This document shows positions 1 to 8,704 of a stretch of DNA of 19,430 bases, piece after piece; position 1 is the stretch's first letter, and each line of letters starts with the position of its first letter. A program made the translations under genes and the position numbers. The stretch is from assembly GCA_018398765.1 (NCBI GenBank), contig JAHBMJ010002392.1:1-19430 (forward strand), given 5' to 3'. This DNA is from Chromera velia. Its lineage: Eukaryota; Sar; Chromeraceae. Below the pieces are notes generated by a model, which saw only the letters and a list, made by a program, of their open reading frames with translations, did no database searches and was not told where the DNA came from.

Positions 1-700
1 GGGGGAGAGGGGGGGGTCTGCGTTACTGTATTTATCGATCGGAGTACTGCAAGCCTCCAGCAACGATCGTCGGCCGAAGAACAAATCTACCTCTCCACCT
101 GCCTACCTGTATCCTGCTCCCGGCAGAAACCTCTTCATTAGTCCTCACTCCACGTCTGCAGAACCCCAACGGAGTTTTCCTGTTTGCTTTTTGGGATTGA
201 GGAAACGGGAAAACTCATTCTAACCCGAGGGAGGAGGGCCAATTTATCGATCGATCGATTGACAGATCCTCCGATGGCCTGCTAGAGGGATGGATATTGG
301 GTGGATGGACAAGTAAGTGGACGCTCAGGAGATCGAGAACAGGTCGATTGACAAAAACGCGTCCATGCAAGCAAAAAGGCAGCGGGTGACTCGAAGTCAC
401 ATCAACCTACACCCCCGACAGCCCCCCTCCCCCCGTCTCCCCCACCTTGAGATTGCTTCGGGTGGACCCATGCATCAATCCATGCATGCACAGACCGACC
501 GATAATTCTGAAATGAAGATCCATCGGCCGTGCGATGGCGCGAATAAGAAAGAAGAGAAGAGCAAGTCAACTAAGTGACCTGTTTACCGCACGCGTGCTT
601 GTTTCGATGCATGTTGGCTTGGGCGCCTTCATTGGTCATCTCAGTGCTTTTGTGGTCAGCGCATGTAAGCGTTGCCAGTTTTGAATTTGATGCATGTATG
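1..700. other. No gene seen; mixed-composition left end
   Basis: No open frame here has recognisable protein character; the short frames overlap each other on both strands. The segment starts with a G-rich run, contains short CGAT repeats near 247-260, and has several GCATGC-type palindromes around 472-490. I see no RNA gene or mobile element. The homopolymer-like first bases suggest a contig edge. Confidence 0.5.
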
Positions 701-1671
701 AATATGTACGTAGAAAAAATTACTAAATAAAACCCGATTGATTGCAACGTACGTCGTGTCTTCTTCGGAAACCATGCACGCATACAATCTTTAATCTGGT
801 CTTTAATTTATGTTCACTGCTAGGTTCACTGGCAGTTACACTCGTAGCAATGATCAACAAATAACTAGATGAATAAACTACCCTAGAAACTACCAAGTGA
901 GTAAACATCTATATAGGCCGCGCATTTCATGTTTTAAAAAGAAAAAAGCTAGGAAAAAAGTTTAAAGTTTCGGTTTTTTTTTTTTACAGGTCATATTTAC
1001 CGACAGTAAAAGATTTGGCTAGAGACTTGGTCCCTCGCATGACTAGTATACCTGTTCAATCACGTACTACCACTTTGCTTTTATTATGGTATATAGTACC
1101 ATATACGTACTTAAATTAATGGGGAATGTCAGATGTAAGTAGTACTACTATATATGATATGATAGGATCTAGGTCCTTAAATTCTAAAATAGGACAGGAT
1201 TAATACTACGTCAATGTCTGTTTATGAAAGATAATTCAAAGACTGCTTAGATTGGCCTCCTGCGCCAATACCAAGCGTTAAATTCGACATGCGGCATCTA
1301 AAAAAAGCGTGTATACGCTGTCAATGCTAGGTTCAATGTCTAAATATTTAGCTACATATTTAGTTTTAATAGCTTATGGCTAGGCTTATGGCAGTAGCTT
1401 CTAGACTCAGTAGACTGCATGTTTTTCACTGAAATTAGTTTCAATAGTTTATTATCATAAGTTTTTTCAACAATTTTTTAAGGTTTTTTCGAAGTGACTA
1501 AGACTATGACTTACAACTTTTAAAACATATTTTATGATATTTATCAATTAGAAGATTATGAGTTGAAAATCATCTAATAGGGAATTTCGAATCAATTTTC
1601 GACTTTGTGAAAAAAAATATTGTACAACTTGAATTTGCACAATGATGAACTTATCAAATAAGTTAGTGCGA
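700..1671. other. AT-rich, CTAG-rich island 1
   Basis: About 1 kb of clearly AT-rich DNA without a credible reading frame, lying just beyond the 3' end of the minus-strand gene that stops at 1672. It contains about ten CTAG tetramers by eye (for example near 821, 866, 883, 949, 1018, 1041, 1168, 1328, 1380 and 1402), far more than the flanking genes. It probably includes the 3' UTR and termination region of that gene. Two similar islands occur at 6098-7190 and 16552-17340. Confidence 0.6.
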
Positions 1672-4517
1672 TTACATTGTTTGACCTAGTGTCACGGTTT
1701 GATCTTGCTTGCGACATGTACTGCTAAGAACTTCTTGAATCTTATCATCAAATCGGCACACTTTTCTCATTGCATTCCTGCGGACAACACGCGACAGCGG
1801 CCTCCAACTGCTCAAAGCCGCCGACTGCGAAATGCGCAGAAGGACCGCACAAAGCTGCCAACGTCGCCTCTCGTGTCGGTACTCGTTTCTCTTCTCTACC
1901 TTCAAGGTCCTTGTAAGGGTCCCTGAGTCTGATAGGCCTCCCGACACTCCCGCTTGGGAATTCCAGGCAGCTTCTCTAGACGGAAAGGGATTGTCAGTCT
2001 CCCTGGAAGAGGAACAGGGAGTCTCCATCAGGCTTCCGCCGTCTCCTCGAGCTTCGGCGTTCTCTCTCACGATTTCTGGGTGCGCATCAGCGAGGACAAC
2101 CGCGAAGGCGCCCAATGTGCTCAACAGTTCTGCGTCGGTCTCTTCTATTTCCCGCAAAGCGCTGCCAACCGAAAGTGCCCCTCCACTCTTCTCTGTCCAT
2201 GCCAAAACCTCTCTGCCCTCCTCCATCAGGTCGGGCTCCTCTTCCAACAAACAGAGCAGGGAAGACAGGAGGAGAGAGGGGGAATAGAAGGAATGAGGCG
2301 GACTGAAGCCTGAGGCCCTTAAGCCGGGGTCCTCACTATCACTGGGTCGACTGGTGTCGTGCCGGGGCCTCTCAACTGACTTTCTTCCTTCAGGCTGTTC
2401 TCTGAGCAAGAGTTTCCACTTCCATGAAGATCCTAGGGGGGACATCTGGGGCCTCAGCGCAGCAGCCAGAGTCCGAAGAAGCGAAGCAACTGCGGCTGCA
2501 TGCAAGGAGACAATTAAGCGAGCCACAATTCTAGAGAAGAACGCTGTACGTTGTTTTGCCCTTCTTGTCTCTCCCTACCTGGACACATGTGCGCCCCTCC
2601 TTCCTTCCTTCCTTCCTTCCTTCGGGCTTCCTTTTCCCCTCTCTCTCCTCATGAACACATGTGTCTCCTCGTCTGACCAAAGCGCCCTTCCAACCTCCGT
2701 GCTAGCCATTCTTCTCCCTCCCTCTCAACACAAACACACATGCCTCTTGACAACAACCCGCCTCGTTCGGCAGGGTCGCTGGAACTGAAATGAGACGACG
2801 GCTGTTCCTTCCCCAACTGCTTGCATGCCTCGCTGCTTGCAGAATTCATAACAACACCTACACTCTCACTTTCAATCTCCTCTCACCTTCTTTATCCCCA
2901 TGGAATCCAGTCGCTTGTCCTGGGTCTCTTCTGTTCCGGGACAGAATGCGGCAGAGCAGACGGAGGTCCTACATCAGACAAAAACATCACAGGACAAGCG
3001 ATCAATTGTAAATAAACAGCTGAAGGATGAGTGCTGCGCAGGGTGGGTTGAGATCCCGCAAAACAGAACCCGAATGACTGATCTTGTCTGAGCTTCTAGT
3101 TGTGTCCTCAATGACCCCCCAAAAGAAACGCATTATAGCGTATTTCCCTGCCTCTTCTGTCTTCTTCTCCGACGACCAATCCTCTCCTGTTTGACGAAAC
3201 ATTTGTCAGAAAAAAAGACAGAAAGGCAGCCAGCCAGCCACACATCGGTCCCTATGGACACGCAGAGGACGGCCAAGCACGGAAGTCGGGCGTGTGCAAC
3301 AAAGAAACGGGCATACATCGGTCCCTATCGACACGCAGAGAACGGCCAAGCACGGAAGTCGGGCGTGTGCAACAAAGGAACGGGCATACATCGGTCCCTA
3401 TGCACACGCAGAGGACGGCCAAGCACGGAAGTCGGGCGTGTGAAACAAAGGAACGGGCATACATTGGTCCCTATGGGCACGCAGAGGACGGCCAAGCACG
3501 GAAGTCGGGCGTGTGAAACAAAGGAACGGGCATACATCGGTCCCTATGGGCACGCAGAGGACGGCCAAGCACGGAAGTCGGGCGTGTGCAACAAAGGAAC
3601 GGGAATAAATCGGTCCCTATCGACACGCAGAGGACGGCCAAGCACGGAAGTCGGGCGTGTGCAACAAAGTAACGGGCATACATCGGTCCCTATGGACACG
3701 CAGAGGACGGCCAAGCACGGAAGTCGGGCGTGTGAAACAAAGGAACGGGCATACATCGGTCCCTATGGCCACGCAGAGGACGGCCAAGCACGGAAGTCGG
3801 GCGTGTGCAACAAAGTAGCGGGCATACATTGGTCCCTATGGACACACAGAGGACGGCCAAGCACGGAAGTCGGGCGTGTGCAACAAAGGAACGGGCATAC
3901 ATCGGTCCCTATCGACACGCAGAGGACGGCCAAGCACGGAAGTCGGGCGTGTGCAACAAAGTAACGGGCATACATCGGTCCCTATGGACAAGCAGAGGAC
4001 GGCCAACCACGGAAGTCGGGCGTGTGCAACAAAGGAACGGGCATACATTGGTCCCTATGGACACGCAGAGGACGGCCAAGCACGCAATCCCAGCGGGTGT
4101 GGCAGGCAGGCAGGAAGGTATTCAAACAGTGTAGCGGAGAAGGAGCAATGAACTCACCTGAGTGTCTAGTTCACCACACCTTCTCGCGACCATCAGCGCA
4201 AGCTCCTTCAGGCTCACCACAGGCACCCGGAATCGTCCCTTTCGTCTCTGGAGTGCCAGTCCTCTCTGCAGAGCTAACAGCGTCTCCTGCACAGGCTGTT
4301 TGAGAAGAGTGTGGATCTGGTCGATCCGCTCCTCGTAGAGCTCCACGGGGGTGCGACTGAAAGAGGGCGAGGGTAGTGATGGAGACGGAGACGGACGAGG
4401 AGACGGCGATTCAGACACACATTGACGTCTCGGAAGTGCGCGCGTTCCTGTCACGAGGGCTGTAGTGGAGGCGAGGGCCACTTCTGGAAGAGCTGTGCGA
4501 ACTGCCATCAAAGTCAT
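1672..4517 (-). CDS. Spliced gene of unknown function (exon structure partly resolved)
   Basis: I do not recognise this protein. The first exon, 4517 down to 4158, starts at an ATG and encodes 120 residues. A low-complexity Ser/Pro/Arg stretch (about residues 35-54) is followed by a helix-forming segment starting at PVELYEERIDQIHTLLKQPV. It ends in phase 0 at CAG|GTGAGT, a strong donor. A last exon is likely within 2526-1672, an open frame of more than 280 codons ending in TAA at 1672-1674, helix-rich around LLSTLGAFAVVLADAHPEI. A pyrimidine tract inside it suggests one more small intron near 2230-2330. Candidate acceptors are CTCTAG near 2530 and CATGCAG near 2500, but neither continues the phase of exon 1 directly, so at least one middle exon between about 2530 and 3240 is probably missing from this model. 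Intron 1 contains the 73-bp array. Two exons are fairly secure; function is unknown. Confidence 0.5.
2598..2623. repeat. TTCC microsatellite
   Basis: About six tandem TTCC units inside the presumed intronic part of the minus-strand unknown gene. It is read as GGAA on the coding strand. No coding role is apparent. Confidence 0.8.
3242..4084. repeat. 73-bp tandem minisatellite, about 11.5 copies
   Basis: A 73-base unit beginning ACATCGGTCCCTATGGACAC recurs with exact 73-base spacing (3242, 3315, 3388 and so on) until a truncated last copy ending near 4084. Copies are highly similar. They differ mainly at the bases after CCTAT (ggacacg, cgacacg, gcacacg, gggcacg, ggccacg) and at CAACAAAG versus GAAACAAAG. 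Because 73 is not a multiple of three, open frames appear in all phases on both strands; these are artefacts of the repeat. GTCC-CTAT-GGAC in the unit can form a small hairpin. The array lies in intron 1 of the minus-strand unknown gene. Confidence 0.95.
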
Positions 4518-4990
4518 CAGATGGGTGGAAATCGGAAAAACGTGCGAGATTTTCTATACATGGACACATAGAAGTTAGAACTGCATGCGTGCAGTGTAGG
4601 CGGCGCAGGCGGCTCGGTGCAGAATCGTAAGACACAAGACCTGCCAGACTGTAATGCTGTGAATGATCGATTCGTGTGAGCCGAACACTGTCTTTCGATG
4701 ATCGAAGGGCTGAGGGCTCTAGCTTTCAAGCCTGGCACGGTAAGGCTGGCTTATGGCAGCAGCTGGCTCCGTCCGAATCTGACTTTCTTGAAGCAATGCA
4801 TGTGGGTATAGACGGCCTGCATGCATGCGACAAAATTAAGTCCTCGCGCGGCGCGCATCCCGCGCGCGCGAAGACTCATCGCGTATATGTCTGACATGCA
4901 GACTGTCAGTTCAATGCATGGAACACATGCAAGTCGCAAGGCAGCGTTGTGGGTGCCGTTGGAGAAAGTCTGTAGGCTCACAAGAGAGCT
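4518..4990. promoter_or_regulatory. Divergent promoter region between unknown gene and SET-like gene
   Basis: The 473 bases separate two start codons pointing outward (4517 minus, 4991 plus), so both promoters should lie here. The sequence holds TGCATGC at 4582-4588, TGCATG at 4797-4802 and TGCATGCATGC at 4819-4829. It also has an alternating CG-rich stretch at about 4843-4870 that could favour Z-DNA. TGCATGC-like sites are known targets of AP2-family factors in apicomplexans (established for that group); use here is inference. No clear TATA box was identified. Confidence 0.5.
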
Positions 4991-6097
4991 ATGGGATCTC
5001 CGAAGAAGGTGTCGAAGCGGCAGCCTTCCATCTGCCCGCAAAACCGTCAGTCTCGACAGGCGTTGAAATTGTGTGTTGTTGGGTGTTTCATTGCTGCTGT
5101 GTTTCAATTGTTCCAGTTGTTCTCGCAGTATGATCACGAGGCCCCTTCAGAAACTGACTGCTGCAATGCAGTCCAACGTGAAAGTTCCCTTGGAGAGGAC
5201 GCGGGAATCGCACTGTTTGCAGGGCGGGACTTTCGATACGGGGATGAACTCCTTCGTTTCCCGGCCTTTGCAATCAGTCTGGACAACGTGGCGGAAACTC
5301 CGCTGGTGAATTACGTGCTGGGACTGAACGACACTCACGTGCAGTTCTATCTTGGCTCTGCCAGTCTGATCAATCACTCACAAAAGTCGAACGTTGAGGC
5401 CGTCATTGCAGAATCGAGTAGCGTGCAGGGCTCGGGCGCTGTGGACATTCGAGTGATGGCATTGCGATCCATTCAGAGAGGGGAAGAGATCTTTTGGGCG
5501 TACGGGGAAGGAGAGGATGGGTATGAATGGTTCAGTCAGCGAGAGATCCCGATGATAGAACCTCCAGAAGTGCCTCCTCTTCCATTGGCTGCGCTTCACA
5601 AGGAAGCTCTTGGGGTTATCCCAGGGTGTGCCACAGATTTTCGTTTCGAGTCGGTGACTGACTCCAAAGGTATTGGTCTTGGCACGAAAGTGGTTGCACA
5701 ACGCTCCTGGGATGAAGGAGAAGACGTGGAGATTGCACGTGTGATGGTTTTTCGAGAGCGTGCAGCAGCAGATGAGCCTGTGTCAAGGGTGTTCTGGAGA
5801 GCGCCTGTGGGTGAGGGGGAGATGCTTGTGTTGGGAACAGGCGCGCTCTTCAGGGGCGACCTCATCGACCCGAATGTGAAAGTCGACTGGTGGCCAGAGG
5901 ATGAAGAAGGGAAAGAAGCCTCGTGTGAGGAGTACGGCTTTGTGAGATTCACCGCTTTGAGGAGAATTGAGGAAGGGGACGAGTTGAGGGTCGGTATTCG
6001 AGAAGAGATCCAAAGAGGGACGGGGTGGGTCCACAGGTTCCTCACACGCAAAGCCCCCTTAGTCCAGAGATGCTTTCCTCCGGAAACACCACGATGA
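4991..6097 (+). CDS. Membrane-anchored protein with two SET-like domains
   Basis: An intronless frame of 368 residues. A basic N-terminus (residues 1-25) precedes one hydrophobic segment (about 27-45, CVVGCFIAAVFQLFQLF), suggesting a signal anchor with the bulk of the protein on the lumenal or outer side. Residues 70-172 resemble a SET domain: GIALFAGRDFRYGDELLRFP fits the N-terminal SET motif, SLINHSQKSNVE (126-136) the NHS..PN-type motif, and RGEEIFWAYG (163-172) the GEE...YG motif. Residues 226-336 repeat the pattern: GIGLGTKVVAQRSWDEGEDV, then GALFRGDLIDPNV (284-296), then RRIEEGDELRVG (324-335). The second copy lacks the NHS motif and the final Tyr. SET proteins are usually lysine methyltransferases; activity here is unproven. 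It shares a divergent promoter region with the upstream minus-strand gene. ATG chosen at 4991; the next in-frame Met is far downstream, beyond the hydrophobic segment. Confidence 0.8.
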   Translation: MGSPKKVSKRQPSICPQNRQSRQALKLCVVGCFIAAVFQLFQLFSQYDHEAPSETDCCNAVQRESSLGEDAGIALFAGRDFRYGDELLRFPAFAISLDNVAETPLVNYVLGLNDTHVQFYLGSASLINHSQKSNVEAVIAESSSVQGSGAVDIRVMALRSIQRGEEIFWAYGEGEDGYEWFSQREIPMIEPPEVPPLPLAALHKEALGVIPGCATDFRFESVTDSKGIGLGTKVVAQRSWDEGEDVEIARVMVFRERAAADEPVSRVFWRAPVGEGEMLVLGTGALFRGDLIDPNVKVDWWPEDEEGKEASCEEYGFVRFTALRRIEEGDELRVGIREEIQRGTGWVHRFLTRKAPLVQRCFPPETPR

Positions 6098-7190
6098 CTG
6101 ACGATAAAGAGTGCATGCATGAGCATAGTTCATCCTCGAGACTTCGTCTTCGGCGCTGTTGATGAATTGCACGACTTATCCAACGTCAGACTGTGCTGGT
6201 TACCGCTGGCACTTGCTTGATCTGAAGCTATAATATCCACTGACATTTTATTCATGCTTCTAGTTGTTTGAACTGATGTGAACACTAGTTTGAACATTTT
6301 GAAACTCAGTTTCATACATACTATGTTAGGTAGTGTAAAACAATTATTTGTGTCAGTGATATTTTTGTATAGGGTATTCTGTTACAATTTCAATTATATT
6401 ACAATTTCAATTGTCTTACAATATAATTTCCTAAATAATTTCAGTATGTTTTTTCTGGATTTGAAAAAATATCTAGGCTCCGCACTCCATAAAAAAAAAA
6501 AGAAAGTTTCAACTTTCAAACTATAGCTTTCAATTTTTTTTTTCTTTTTATTTATCAACTGAAAAATATATGGTTTTCAATATATACATTGAATGCAATT
6601 AACACCCCGTGCAATACTCTTGCAACACTTGAACAACAGTTGTTTGCCTATTGAATGGTAATGAATGCCATAATAAATAAAAAAAATCTATTAAAAAAAA
6701 CTTTTTCTCATTTTTTTTTTTTTTTAAATGTAGTGCAGAGCCTAGAAAAATATTCAAGTCTAAAGTTTATACTAGAGTTTATAATCAGATTTCATCGATC
6801 TAGGATTTTATTGTGTTAAAGTCTATTTAGAGCTAGACTGAGATCATACCCACTATCACCCAGACTATATATATTCAAAGCAGACTTAGTTGTGCTTACA
6901 GTAGCAGAACTAACTAGGGAACTGCTTACAAACACAATAGTTGCACAAATTGTTTACAGAATCTGGAACATAAACTGTTAGAGATCGAGTCTATAGTAGC
7001 ATGCTAAGAGTTAAAAGCATCTAGTAGCATGTATAGATAGATTGGAACAAATTTTAAGTTATATGTTTTTATATATTAAATTCAATTAATCAATCAGTTT
7101 CACACTGTTGCATGATTGTTGCGGTCTGCAACCCTTTTGATCGACGGCAAGCGAATTCAATTGGCTGAGGCGTACATCAGTTCAAGCAGG
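6098..7190. other. AT-rich, CTAG-rich island 2
   Basis: Strongly AT-rich noncoding DNA starting just after the SET-like stop codon, with long A and T runs (for example near 6490-6500, 6530-6550 and 6710-6725). There are about nine CTAG tetramers by eye (near 6259, 6286, 6471, 6742, 6771, 6799, 6832, 6911 and 7021). It probably contains the SET-like gene's 3' UTR and terminator. Composition changes sharply back to mixed sequence near 7130-7190. Confidence 0.6.
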
Positions 7191-8704
7191 ATGCACAATG
7201 GGTACATATGAGCGCACCTACTGCACGCAGGCTGCACACAGATTACAAGTTGGCCTTTCCCCCGTTTCCCCTTTACCTATTGCCCGAGCAAAGACAACGA
7301 AAGAACGGAAGGCAGATAGGAAAGAAGAAAGGAATGAAAGAATCACGTACAGAGACAAAAGCTGCGACCAAGAAAGATCTTGGCCCATCGATACAGGTCC
7401 CCCCCCCATGTGCCTCTTTGCCCAGTCAGCCGTTTGATGACGATGTGGAGTCTGCGATGCATGTGCATGCTTGTAGGTCGACCTCATTCTTTCAAGCAGG
7501 TGAAAATGGATGCATGACGTAGGGGCGAAAGCGAAGGCGGTAGCGGGGAGCGAAGGTAAGGTAAGGCAGGGCAGGGAGGAGAGAAAAGAAGAGAAGAAAG
7601 AGAAGAGAGAAGTCTGCAACAACACCACTGATCGACCCAGTCCCTTTCCTTTTCCATCCAGGACAAATGTTAACCTGCCCTGCCCTCCTACAGCACACTT
7701 GAAGACGGCAAAAGAATTAGAGGAAGAAGTGTAGACGGAACGAAGAAAGCGAATCCAACCAGTAAAAGTCTATCTGCCAAAGGAGGACGTGAACGGATCG
7801 AGAGCAAAAAGAAGACAGACCGACGATTTGGCAAAACGTGCACACCCACTCTTGCAGGAGGATCACCAAAGAGACCGCCTGCCGCCGTCCCTCTTCATCA
7901 AAAAACGGCACAGAATGAGGATTCTCTTTTTCTCTCGTACGGAGGAGGTGACTGTTTGTTTGTGGGCGAACAGCAAACAAAACCAAAGAAGGCAAGCTGC
8001 GGTCCGTGGCGAAGCGCTGCAACTTGAAGTCTATCTCCCTTGTGCGTGCGTGTGCTTCCTCATCTGTACAGCTTTCGTTCCACCGTTGGATTGCGTTGAC
8101 TTCTGTTTAATGTCTTTCCACACCCTTTTATTCCTCATTTCTGTTCTTGAGCAAACCGCACAGAAAGAGAAACACCCCTTTTCCTTCGTTTTTTCCTTGG
8201 TGGGAGGTGGTATGACGAGGGAGCAACAGCATGAGGGGAAATCGGTCGATCATCAAACGATCGATCAGAATATTTAGTGGACGGGACGGGATGATGGGAG
8301 GCGAGCGAGTGCACAAAAGACTGGCTGGTTGGTTCAATTTTCTTGCAACGGGTAGGGGGGAAGGCGGAAAAGAATGAACACAACGGAGCATCCAAAAAAG
8401 TCACCGCAAGGAAAACCGAGATAGAAAGAAAGAGAGCATAGAAGAGAGGACGGAAAGCAGCGGGAGAAAGGGTGGCATCGCCATTTCTTTTGTTTCTCGA
8501 TACAGTCAGGCAGGACATTGGAAAGAGGACAAAACCTGCACTCCTCTTCTTTCAATCCGACGCGTTTCTTTCGTGGCCTTTCTCCTCTTCTCTCCTCTCT
8601 TACCCTCCCTCCCCCTCTAACCACTTTCCACACACACAAGCAGACCAGACAAACACAAACAAAGAAAGGACACACTCTTTCCACATGCAAAACCTGCGAC
8701 TGGC
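7191..8704. other. No convincing gene; probable actin 3' UTR and spacer
   Basis: Between island 2 and the actin stop codon there is 1.5 kb with several overlapping low-complexity frames but no recognisable domain. The plus strand is purine-rich near 7550-7615 (GGA/GAA runs), so an actin transcript from the minus strand would be pyrimidine-rich there. The part nearest 8704 is presumably actin 3' UTR; its end cannot be fixed from sequence. A plus-strand frame at 7789-8277 has no family resemblance that I can see. Confidence 0.4.

Noticed and set aside
3191-3964. A 257-residue plus-strand reading frame
   Set aside because: It is translation of the 73-bp tandem array; equivalent frames exist in other phases and on the minus strand, and it sits within a probable intron.
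3242-4084. CRISPR array or tRNA cluster (73-base units)
   Set aside because: Units are contiguous with no unique spacers, and the unit shows no cloverleaf arms or tRNA promoter boxes.
7789-8277. A 162-residue plus-strand frame
   Set aside because: No domain, patchy low-complexity composition, and position likely opposite the actin 3' UTR; not enough support for a gene.
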